The notes under the pieces are model-generated. The model did not search any database and was not told where the DNA came from. It worked only from the letters and a program-made list of their open reading frames with translations. Shown one piece after another: positions 17,276 to 24,727 of a stretch of DNA of 64,000 nucleotides (position 1 is its first letter; the number at the start of each line of letters is the position of its first letter). The DNA lies in assembly GCA_030430385.1 (NCBI GenBank), contig JAUIFO010000003.1:1-64000 (forward strand), given 5' to 3'. The position numbers and the translations under genes are program-made. The stretch is from Bacteroidia bacterium (GTDB lineage: Bacteria > Bacteroidota > Bacteroidia > Flavobacteriales > Flavobacteriaceae).

Positions 17276-18274
17276 TTAAACTAGGTAGAAGAATGTAAAT
17301 ACAAATACCCAAACTAAATCTACAAAGTGCCAGTATAAACCTACTTTTTCAACCATTTCGTAGCTTCCTCTTCTCTCGTAAGTTCCAAGAATCACATTGA
17401 ACCATATAATAATGTTTATAACAACTCCTGAAAATACGTGGAAACCGTGGAACCCTGTTATAAAGAAAAAGAAATCAGCGAATAATGAGGTTCCATATTC
17501 GTTTACATGAAGGTTAGCGCCTTCAACTACTAATTTCCCGTTTTCTTTGATTTGTTTTAGTGACTCTTCTCGAGTAAGCACTGTTTTTTCTCCTTCAGCG
17601 GTTAGGGTTTGTGTTCTCACTAATACATCAGGATTTGCCTCTAGTCCGTTGTAAACTTCTTCAACAGTATAAGAAGGAAGCGTGCCTTCACTTAAGAACC
17701 AAATACCGCTTTTTCGCTCGTGCTGAACACGATCTCCATGCGCATCAATAGCAATATCACTAATAGCAACACGCTTAAACTTTTCAACACCATCAACAGT
17801 TACGTATTCTCCAAACTGAAGAATATTTCCACCTTTGGTTTGAATAGCTCCATAATCACCTTTGATAAATGTTGCCCATTCCCAAGCTTGAGAACCAACG
17901 AATATTAATCCGAAAATGATAGTAAGGAACATGTAGATTGTAACCTTTCCTTTTTGCATGTGATGACCAGCATCAACTGCAAGTACCATCGTTACCGAAG
18001 ATACAATAAGAATGAAGGTCATAAACGCTACATAAATCATTGGGTAATTCCCATGAAAGAAAGGAACGTGAGTAAACACTTCATCAGCAATTGGCCAAGA
18101 TCCTATGAACTTAAATCTTGAAAATCCATATGCTGCTAAAAATCCAGAGAATGTTAAGGCATCAGATACGATAAAGAACCACATCATCATTTTACCATAA
18201 CTAGCTTTGAGAGGCTGGTTTCCGCCTCCCCAAGTTTTGCCTTCTGTTCCAGTATTTGCTACTGTAGTATCCAT
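17276..18274 (-). CDS. Cytochrome c oxidase subunit III with large internal insertion
   Basis: From the ATG at 18274 the protein has 332 residues. It has the subunit III helices, with the QAWEW motif at about 129-133 and FHGFHVFSG at about 275-283. Between them is an extra soluble segment of roughly 120 residues (about 139-259), rich in charged residues, which would sit in one loop on the membrane surface. The helix count outside it fits the seven-helix fold. A perfect -7 element lies 29 bp upstream. A start three codons earlier (18283) is possible but is not an ATG. I believe similar insertions occur in other Bacteroidota. Confidence 0.92.
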   Translation of the reverse strand: MDTTVANTGTEGKTWGGGNQPLKASYGKMMMWFFIVSDALTFSGFLAAYGFSRFKFIGSWPIADEVFTHVPFFHGNYPMIYVAFMTFILIVSSVTMVLAVDAGHHMQKGKVTIYMFLTIIFGLIFVGSQAWEWATFIKGDYGAIQTKGGNILQFGEYVTVDGVEKFKRVAISDIAIDAHGDRVQHERKSGIWFLSEGTLPSYTVEEVYNGLEANPDVLVRTQTLTAEGEKTVLTREESLKQIKENGKLVVEGANLHVNEYGTSLFADFFFFITGFHGFHVFSGVVINIIIWFNVILGTYERRGSYEMVEKVGLYWHFVDLVWVFVFTFFYLV

Positions 18275-18302
18275 ATAAAGCATTTAGTTGTTAAAAGTTG
18301 CA

Positions 18303-18310
18303 CAAAAATA
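18303..18310 (-). promoter_or_regulatory. -7 promoter element for subunit III/IV genes
   Basis: TATTTTTG on the minus strand matches TAnnTTTG exactly, with a T-rich stretch about 18-24 nt upstream in place of a clear TTTG. It lies in the 137-bp gap after the shorter subunit III gene. Confidence 0.5.
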
Positions 18311-18411
18311 ATCATTTTATCTATCTAAAAAAACATCAGGTTCTAAAAATTGAAATCCCCTTTAATCCAAATTTAGATTGCAGTCATTTTGCCATAGAAT
18401 TTGCCCTAAAA

Positions 18412-18993
18412 TTACATCACGTAAGACAAAAACAAAAACAGGAATAACCACAGTATATCTATAAAATGCCAAAAGGTTGCCGACAGTTGCATCCCAAGCA
18501 TTTCGTTGGCCGTATACTTTTGTTTAAAATGATTATAAATTACAACCAAAAGTGATATTAAACCTGCGACTACGTGTAAAATATGAGCAAATGCAATCAC
18601 ATAAATAAAACTCATGGTGACATTACTGGTAGGTCCAGTAAAATTAAAGCCATCTGCAATGATTTGAGAGAATCCTTTAAACTGACTTACAATGAAGGCA
18701 ATTCCAAGTGCAAACGTAACTAATAATAATAGTGTTGTTACACTACGCTTCTCTTGTTTCAAAGCTCTCTTGGCAAGGATAAACGTCAAACTGCTTGCAA
18801 TAATAATTACACAGCTAATTACAAAAGCGCTTGGTATTTGAACATCGTGCAACCAATCTTCACGAGTTCTACTCACCAAAACTGCACTTGTTAAACCTGC
18901 AAATGACATTAAAAGTGAAATAATCCCAAACCAAAGCATCATACGCTTGGCTCTGTCATTTTTTTCTCTGATAGTTCCTTCTGTTAAATCCAT
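18412..18993 (-). CDS. Heme-copper oxidase subunit III, short form
   Basis: The 193-residue protein has five membrane helices and the closing HFIDILWLFLFLFLSYVM, matching the five-helix subunit III of bacterial oxidases (CyoC/CtaE type). It starts 1 bp after the heme O synthase gene, so it is coupled to it. With the longer gene downstream it makes two subunit III genes in tandem for a single visible oxidase core (ctaC/ctaD, about 30 kb away). Confidence 0.92.
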   Translation of the reverse strand: MDLTEGTIREKNDRAKRMMLWFGIISLLMSFAGLTSAVLVSRTREDWLHDVQIPSAFVISCVIIIASSLTFILAKRALKQEKRSVTTLLLLVTFALGIAFIVSQFKGFSQIIADGFNFTGPTSNVTMSFIYVIAFAHILHVVAGLISLLVVIYNHFKQKYTANEMLGMQLSATFWHFIDILWLFLFLFLSYVM

Positions 18994-18994
18994 T

Positions 18995-19888
18995 TTATCT
19001 CACAAATTTATCAATCACATAAACGATTTGTAGCAATGTAATGTAGGTTACACTTGAAAGCATGAGTTGCTTTGCAGCCTTAGCTGTTCTCTTTTTAAAC
19101 AACTCAAATGCATAATACAGCATAAACAAGCCTAGTAAAAACACAATAATTCCAGCTACAATAGACAGTTTTAAATCTCCAGTTACACCAAATACTGGCA
19201 CTATTGAAATTAGAATAGTCCAGACGGTATACATAATAGTTTGCACTGCAGTTCCTTTATCTCTTTTACCAGTAGGCAACATGAAAAAGCCTCCTTTTTT
19301 ATAATCATCAAACAAGAACCAACCTATAGCCCAAAAATGTGGAAATTGCCAAAAAAACTGAAGTGCAAATAAGGTTCCAGGCTCAATACCAAAATCATTT
19401 CTGGCAGCAACCCAACCTAACATAAAAGGGATAGCTCCAGGTATGGCACCAACAAAAACAGCTAATGGTGTTTTTGTTTTTAAAGGCGTGTACACACATG
19501 TGTACAAAAAAATTGAAATAGCTCCATACATCGCAGTTCTTGGATTGATCACGTAAAGTGTTGCAATCCCTGCTATGGTAAATATGGTCGCTATAATGAA
19601 CGCTGTTTGAACAGACATTCGACCAGCTGGTACAGGTCGATTTTTTGTGCGATCCATTAAAGCATCTAAGTCTTTTTCAATGATTTGGTTGTAGGCATTA
19701 GAAGCACCTACCATAAAGTAGCCTCCAAAAGCTAAGAGGATCAAGGTATTAAAATCTACAACTACAGCACCCAACAAATATCCAGCAATAGCAGAAAACA
19801 CAACACTCACAGAAAGTCTGATCTTAGTGATTTCTTTAAAATCTGAAATGATTGAAGTGGTTTTTACTGGTGTTTCTACTGCGCTCAA
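18995..19888 (-). CDS. ctaB: Heme O synthase (protoheme IX farnesyltransferase)
   Basis: This UbiA-type prenyltransferase has about eight membrane helices. It has both Asp-rich motifs: NQIIEKDLDALMDRTKNRP and a second near FLFDDYKKGG. It converts heme B to heme O for the oxidase. There is no ATG near the N-terminus. I chose the TTG at 19888 (297 residues), because a perfect -7 element at 19912-19919 lies just upstream and the remaining N-terminus (SAVETPVKTTSIISDFKEITK) has family length. A TTG at 19942 (315 residues) is the alternative. Confidence 0.9.
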   Translation of the reverse strand: MSAVETPVKTTSIISDFKEITKIRLSVSVVFSAIAGYLLGAVVVDFNTLILLAFGGYFMVGASNAYNQIIEKDLDALMDRTKNRPVPAGRMSVQTAFIIATIFTIAGIATLYVINPRTAMYGAISIFLYTCVYTPLKTKTPLAVFVGAIPGAIPFMLGWVAARNDFGIEPGTLFALQFFWQFPHFWAIGWFLFDDYKKGGFFMLPTGKRDKGTAVQTIMYTVWTILISIVPVFGVTGDLKLSIVAGIIVFLLGLFMLYYAFELFKKRTAKAAKQLMLSSVTYITLLQIVYVIDKFVR

Positions 19889-19911
19889 TACAAGAGGTTT
19901 TGTTGCGTTTG

Positions 19912-19919
19912 CAAAGATA
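19912..19919 (-). promoter_or_regulatory. -7 promoter element for ctaB operon
   Basis: TATCTTTG on the minus strand matches TAnnTTTG exactly. An ATTG lies 20 nt upstream, near the expected -33 position. It would start transcription about 17 nt ahead of the TTG at 19888 and argues against the upstream TTG. Confidence 0.55.
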
Positions 19920-19985
19920 CTCTGAAAAAAGCTTTTGAGCAATCCAATTTAAAAGTAATTCTTATTCAAACGAACAAGCACGTTT

Positions 19986-22091
19986 CTAAAAGTCATTGTA
20001 CCAATTAAACAAATCGGTTCGTACACCTAAAGTAAACCAAGTTGTATTGGTATCGATAGCTGAAGCGGTATTGGCTTGTGGGTTATAATTTCTGAAGGTA
20101 ATATTGGTAAAAAACCTTAGGTTACTCACTGGATTAATCACATAACCCCCTTGTAAATCGGCTTGAAAAACATGAGTCGTATTCCCTTGTCCTACTTCAA
20201 TACCAGAATTGGCATTTCTATCATCTTCAGATCTAAAGATATCGCCTCCATAATTAGCAAAATCGGTTCCATCGTTAACATCAAAACCTCGCTTTCCAAA
20301 AATAAACTTGGCGTCTGCAAACCAGCGCTTATAATGGTATCGACCTATGAGAATAGCTTCACTAAAGTTCGCTCCCCAAAGATGAGCCATTGGTTGATTA
20401 TTATGTGCATAATTCAATACAATGGTATTGTGAGAATATGTATAAGGACGTACGCGATTATATTCAAACTGAATTAACAAATTGTTCACTTTAAAGGCAT
20501 CAAAATATTTGGCTCCTATTTGAAAACCAAATTTATTTCTCCAACTTTTATTTCCTCCTGTAACATCGTCAATCGCAAATTCATCTACAATAAGTTGACC
20601 GTAGAGATTGACTTTGTTATTCCATTTATATTTTGCAGTAGCACCTAAAATTGCATTTCCAGCGTCTTGTCCTGTAGAAAACTCAATAGCTCTGTAAAAA
20701 ATTACTGGATTCAAATAATTAAAATCAAATCCTCTATTGTTATCATCAGACCATAAAACAGACTCAAACAATCCTAAGTTAAGTCGTTTAGACACATTCC
20801 AACTCAAATAATGATTTGCCATATATTTTGTTAGGAAAGCGCCATCTTCTTGCACTTCTGCTCGTACATCTCTTAACCACATCCAGGTATTGGTGTACTT
20901 AATTTTCCAAAATTTGGTATTTAATTTCAGATAAGGATACGGACTAGCGACATCACTTTGCAATAACGAACGGTATCCATCTCCTATAAAATTCTTACCA
21001 TGTCCAAATTGAATATTGATAAATTCAGTAGGTGAATATGACAAATAGCCTTCAGCTACAGGATAATCAAAGCCTTGATCTTTAAAGCGTTTTGAAAGTC
21101 CTCTTCCAGGTACAATAGGCTCATTATTACCAGCAGCAATAGCTTCGGCATACTGATTTATATATTGTGCAAATCGGCCTTGACTCTCATACACAGAAGC
21201 AGAAAAACTAAACTTCTTTCCCAAACCACCTTGAAGAAAAATACCTCTAGTGTTATTATAAGTTGTACTAAAATCGGCATCAGTGTCTTTACCCAATTGT
21301 AAATCAAAAACAGGATCTAAGGTAAACCAATAGTCTTTTCCTTGAATGGCGACTAGGTGTTCATTCCAAAGTTTTTTACTCCACCACGAGTCTGAACCTT
21401 TTACGAGCGCTTCTTTTTCAGCTTTAAAATCGTAATACTTTTGCACATCTTCATACATAAAAGGCTTAGCCGCAGTATGACTGTTAGTGCCAAGTCCATT
21501 CATTTGTTGATCAAACCGAGCATAGTAATTGTGCGTAAATGGAATATTTAACTGACTCTGGTATTCAAGTTTTTCATAAGCCGTTGTATGCTTACTAACA
21601 CTATCAAATTCATTGCTAACTAAGGCATTCAAATCGACAATCTCTTTTACATTTGGTAAGGCTTTGGTCTCATTAGTCAGCACCTCAGGATTTGCTAAAG
21701 GAATTTTAACAGTAAGCGAATATTGAAAGAACGTTGGTTTCCCATTGTAAGTTCCAGGTGTAACCTTCGGAAGCGTATCAAAAACACGTTTGGTTTCTTC
21801 TTTAAGTTCATCATAAACAGCATCAGTATGCAATAAGTGTATCTGACCTTCCTTATCAATTTCAAACAAAACCTTAATATCTCCATTGTAAGCATCATCT
21901 GTTACAATTTGAGGTACTTTAAAATTGTTGAATATAAAAGTGTTGAGTTTGTTGTTAAAACAAACTTTTAATTGTTCTATGGGTTCAGATTCACACTCTG
22001 GAAATACAGGAGGCTTTTCATAGTTATCTGTAGACTGCGCATTTAAAAAACTGATACAAAATGCAAACAAAATGATGCAGCAATGCTTCAT
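19986..22091 (-). CDS. remB: RemB-like outer-membrane protein with N-terminal TonB-C-type domain
   Basis: The 701-residue protein has a signal peptide (1-18). A domain at about 27-133 aligns with the C-terminal domain of the two TonB proteins encoded just upstream: FPECE, a second Cys at 44, NKLNTFI-NNF, VLFEIDKEGQI, RVFDTLPKVTPG, YSLTVKIPL. The remaining roughly 500 residues are aromatic-rich alternating strands of an outer-membrane barrel, with resemblance to Wzi-type capsule-assembly proteins and to RemB of Flavobacterium johnsoniae gliding motility. The remB name rests on recall of that family and is moderately supported. It follows the TonB gene by 137 bp, with a terminator between them. 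Confidence 0.7.
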   Translation of the reverse strand: MKHCCIILFAFCISFLNAQSTDNYEKPPVFPECESEPIEQLKVCFNNKLNTFIFNNFKVPQIVTDDAYNGDIKVLFEIDKEGQIHLLHTDAVYDELKEETKRVFDTLPKVTPGTYNGKPTFFQYSLTVKIPLANPEVLTNETKALPNVKEIVDLNALVSNEFDSVSKHTTAYEKLEYQSQLNIPFTHNYYARFDQQMNGLGTNSHTAAKPFMYEDVQKYYDFKAEKEALVKGSDSWWSKKLWNEHLVAIQGKDYWFTLDPVFDLQLGKDTDADFSTTYNNTRGIFLQGGLGKKFSFSASVYESQGRFAQYINQYAEAIAAGNNEPIVPGRGLSKRFKDQGFDYPVAEGYLSYSPTEFINIQFGHGKNFIGDGYRSLLQSDVASPYPYLKLNTKFWKIKYTNTWMWLRDVRAEVQEDGAFLTKYMANHYLSWNVSKRLNLGLFESVLWSDDNNRGFDFNYLNPVIFYRAIEFSTGQDAGNAILGATAKYKWNNKVNLYGQLIVDEFAIDDVTGGNKSWRNKFGFQIGAKYFDAFKVNNLLIQFEYNRVRPYTYSHNTIVLNYAHNNQPMAHLWGANFSEAILIGRYHYKRWFADAKFIFGKRGFDVNDGTDFANYGGDIFRSEDDRNANSGIEVGQGNTTHVFQADLQGGYVINPVSNLRFFTNITFRNYNPQANTASAIDTNTTWFTLGVRTDLFNWYNDF

Positions 22092-22172
22092 AAATGAATA
22101 AAAATAGATTTAAGATGGAAAGATACTATTTTTTTCAAAAGAGACGACTAAAACTTGGGGCATTTACATCTC

Positions 22173-22204
22173 AAAAAAAACCGTTATCAAGCTGATAACG
22201 GTTT
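22173..22204 (-). terminator. Terminator after tonB-like gene 1
   Basis: On the minus strand ACCGTTATCA and TGATAACGGT form a perfect stem around a 3-4 nt loop, followed by a run of eight T. It lies 25 bp past the stop codon at 22229. Confidence 0.9.
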
Positions 22205-22228
22205 GTTGAGTAAAGTTATAGTGAGCAT

Positions 22229-23032
22229 TTATTGTACTTTAAACTTAATAGGTAAATAATACATTACTGACACAGGTTTTTCACGTTGCATTCCAGGTGT
22301 CATCGTTGGAATTTTATTAACCACACGTTGTGCTTCTTGTTCTAGCAAATCATAAGGAGATCTGGTTTTAATGTCGGTGACCTTACCATACCTATCAATT
22401 TTAAACTGAACATCTATTCTCTGTATACCTTCAAGTTGTAACTGACCTGCTAAATCTGTATTGAACTTTCTTTGTATAAGCTTATTCATTTTACTAGACA
22501 TACACTTTAAGCGTTCTGCATTATTGGTAGCTTTCTCGCAACCTGGATAAATTGGAACACGTTCAACCTTTCTTAAGTCGATGATCGTATTCTCATCAAT
22601 AATGTCATCAACTGGTTTTTCAACATCTACTATTGCAGATACTGGTAGCGGACTATCCAATACGTCTGGTTTAGCAATATCAATTGTTTGCTCAACAATT
22701 TCGACATCATTATCAACGACTACAGGTTCGGTATCAACCAGTCGTTGAGATTGTTTTTTAACCTGTTTTTCAATTTTTTGTTCAGGTTCAACAACATAAT
22801 TCTTAACATCAAACGTGTCAAGATCATCAATAAAAGCAACTTCATCAATAGCAATCGATTTAGATTCGAAGCGCATTTCTAAAATAGCGTAGCTTCCAAG
22901 AAGGCAAAGAATCAAGCCTATTTGAAAATAGAGCGTTGAGTTTTTTTGTAAATTTGCATCATGTTTTCGTGATTTTGGCACGCTTTCATTACTCTGACCA
23001 GTAATGTTTGGCGTTTTTTTAAAATTTTTCAT
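22229..23032 (-). CDS. TonB-family energy transducer 1
   Basis: The 267-residue protein has a cytoplasmic N-terminus, one membrane helix (about 33-51), a long acidic/Val-rich periplasmic linker (about 60-155) and a TonB-C domain (about 160-267). The domain contains YPGCE, KCMSSKMNKLIQRKFNT, IDVQFKIDRYGKVTDI and TPGMQREKPVSVMYYLPI. The linker lacks the long Pro-Lys run of classical TonB. It transmits proton-motive force from ExbBD (not in this window) to TonB-dependent receptors. It is paralogous to the next gene upstream; terminators follow both. Confidence 0.9.
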   Translation of the reverse strand: MKNFKKTPNITGQSNESVPKSRKHDANLQKNSTLYFQIGLILCLLGSYAILEMRFESKSIAIDEVAFIDDLDTFDVKNYVVEPEQKIEKQVKKQSQRLVDTEPVVVDNDVEIVEQTIDIAKPDVLDSPLPVSAIVDVEKPVDDIIDENTIIDLRKVERVPIYPGCEKATNNAERLKCMSSKMNKLIQRKFNTDLAGQLQLEGIQRIDVQFKIDRYGKVTDIKTRSPYDLLEQEAQRVVNKIPTMTPGMQREKPVSVMYYLPIKFKVQ

Positions 23033-23088
23033 AATACTAAAATGTTAATGTTAATATTTTGAAAAAGTCACAATAAACATACCAAAGT

Positions 23089-23122
23089 AAAAATCCCATC
23101 TAATTTCTTAGATGGGATTTTG
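23089..23122. terminator. Terminator after tonB-like gene 2
   Basis: A perfect 14-bp stem (AAAATCCCATCTAA/TTAGATGGGATTTT) with a 4-nt loop lies 24 bp past the stop codon at 23146. The T tract is short (four), but the stem is strong. Confidence 0.8.
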
Positions 23123-23145
23123 AATTATATATGATGGATCTCGTC

Positions 23146-23871
23146 TTAGTCTTGTACTTGGAATAAGATTGGTAACGAATACGGTACTGTTACCGCTTTA
23201 CCACGTTGCTTTCCTGGTTGCATTTTTGGAAGCAAGTTGATCACTCGTTTTGCTTCTTTCTCTAAACCTGGATGTGGTGCTCTTGCTCTAACATTAGTAA
23301 TGTTTCCTGTTTTATCAATCTTAAAGATGACACTGATACGCTGTTTTCCAGATAATCCAAGGTCTGCTGCAAGTTCTGTATTGAACTTCTTATTTACAAA
23401 CTTTGCAATTTTATCAGACATACATTTTTTCTTAGCGTTGTTACCTTTTTCTTTTTCACAGCCAGGGAAAACTGGTACGTTTTCAATAACTGCAAAAGGC
23501 ACTTCGATATCTTCTTCAACCTCTTCTACTTCAACTTCTTCAACCTCAACAATTTCTTCTTCTTGATCGGTTTCAGTAGATTCAATTACAGTTTCTTCAA
23601 TTTCCTTTTCATCCTCTACAATTTCAATTTCCTCAGGCACAACTGGTGGTGGAGGTGGTGGAGGTGGTGGAATAATTTCCTGATTTGTAATTGGAATTTC
23701 TTCTTCTAAATCATCTTCAATATCTAACATCCCATACTCTAGATTTCTATCATCATAGGATTTGTAGTTTATTGTCAAATAAGTCAACGCCATCATTAAG
23801 GCTAAACCTACTGCAAAGTATAATGATGCATTTCTACTTACATCTGATTTGATATTCTTTTTAGGCTCCAT
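23146..23871 (-). CDS. TonB-family energy transducer 2
   Basis: The 241-residue protein has a membrane helix (about 15-32), a run of nine prolines (about 68-76) and a Glu/Val-rich stretch (about 80-125, VEEVEVEEVEEDIEV). A TonB-C domain (about 133-240) follows, with FPGCEKE, KKCMSDKIAKFVNKKFNT, ISVIFKIDKTGNITNV and MQPGKQRGKAVTVPYSLPI. The Pro/Glu linker would span the periplasm. It is about as long as other flavobacterial TonB proteins. A perfect -7 element lies 33 bp upstream of the ATG. Confidence 0.93.
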   Translation of the reverse strand: MEPKKNIKSDVSRNASLYFAVGLALMMALTYLTINYKSYDDRNLEYGMLDIEDDLEEEIPITNQEIIPPPPPPPPPVVPEEIEIVEDEKEIEETVIESTETDQEEEIVEVEEVEVEEVEEDIEVPFAVIENVPVFPGCEKEKGNNAKKKCMSDKIAKFVNKKFNTELAADLGLSGKQRISVIFKIDKTGNITNVRARAPHPGLEKEAKRVINLLPKMQPGKQRGKAVTVPYSLPILFQVQD

Positions 23872-23903
23872 GCGCTATAAGGTTTTAGAATTGCTAATTT
23901 AAC

Positions 23904-23911
23904 CAAAAATA
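23904..23911 (-). promoter_or_regulatory. -7 promoter element for tonB-like gene 2
   Basis: TATTTTTG on the minus strand is a perfect TAnnTTTG, in the 62-bp gap between the VanZ-like gene and tonB. No TTTG is seen at the usual -33 distance. Confidence 0.5.
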
Positions 23912-23933
23912 TGATAAAAATGCAACCTGATTT

Positions 23934-24296
23934 TTAATTTAACGTTCTCTTTGTAACATATTGTAAACATATGAAAGTTACAATAGCTCCGAGTGTATTG
24001 GCAACGACATCATAATAGTCTGGCGTTCTAAAATTTGTCAATACAGATTGTAATCCTTCAATAATAATGCCATAAATAACTGCAATAATCACAGAAAGCA
24101 CTAGTGCTCGCTTTGCATTAATATGTTGGATATAATTGTAACATAAAAATGTTAGCACAGCATATGCTAAGAAGTGATAGATTTTATCATCAAAAGACGA
24201 CCCAAGTTTTGGAATGCTACTGATTTTAGAAAGGCTACCAATTGTGAGTGCAATTACATAGACACTTAGTGATGGTAAAGCCAAGTATTTAGGCAC
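23934..24296 (-). CDS. VanZ-like family membrane protein
   Basis: Four membrane helices and the conserved pattern [14 protein letters not shown] ... [25 protein letters not shown] identify a VanZ-like protein of about 120 residues. VanZ itself gives low-level teicoplanin resistance, but chromosomal family members like this one have no known role. The start is uncertain, as there is no ATG near the N-terminus. A GTG at 24296 overlaps the gcvH stop by 8 bp, as coupled genes do, and is preferred over a TTG at 24338 that overlaps gcvH by 50 bp. Confidence 0.85.
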   Translation of the reverse strand: MPKYLALPSLSVYVIALTIGSLSKISSIPKLGSSFDDKIYHFLAYAVLTFLCYNYIQHINAKRALVLSVIIAVIYGIIIEGLQSVLTNFRTPDYYDVVANTLGAIVTFICLQYVTKRTLN

Positions 24297-24669
24297 TAAC
24301 AAGAGCTTTGTAATCTTCTGCAGACAATAAGTTTTCAATTTCAGAAGAATCAGAAAATTTAAGTTTAATCATCCAGCCTTCACCATAAGGATCTGAGTTT
24401 ACTTTTTCTGGCTCATCTTCTAGCGCCTCATTGAACTCAATGATCTCACCAGAAAGTGGTAAAAACAAATCAGATACTGTTTTTACAGCTTCAACGGTTC
24501 CAAATATTTCTTCGGCATCAAGGGTTTCGTCAACTGTTTCAACCTCAACATAAACAATATCACCAAGTTCGCCTTGAGCAAAATCAGTAATTCCTATAGT
24601 TGCCACATCACCTTCGATCATAACCCATTCATGGTCTTTGGTGTATTTTAAATCTGATGGTATATTCAT
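24289..24669 (-). CDS. gcvH: Glycine cleavage system H protein
   Basis: The 126-residue protein matches GcvH throughout: YTKDHEWV at the start, [17 protein letters not shown], and the lipoylated lysine K63 in [10 protein letters not shown]. The lipoyl arm shuttles the methylamine intermediate between the P, T and L proteins. The T and P genes are not nearby. It lies 58 bp after sprA and is probably cotranscribed with it and with the VanZ-like gene. Confidence 0.97.
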   Translation of the reverse strand: MNIPSDLKYTKDHEWVMIEGDVATIGITDFAQGELGDIVYVEVETVDETLDAEEIFGTVEAVKTVSDLFLPLSGEIIEFNEALEDEPEKVNSDPYGEGWMIKLKFSDSSEIENLLSAEDYKALVSA

Positions 24670-24727
24670 TTGAATTGTTATAAATTATATGCTTACAAAA
24701 ATAATTTTTTTGACAACATTACACATT

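Noticed and set aside
24297..24338. TTG start extending the VanZ-like protein
   Set aside because: It overlaps gcvH by 50 bp; the GTG at 24296 gives an 8-bp overlap and a family-like N-terminus.
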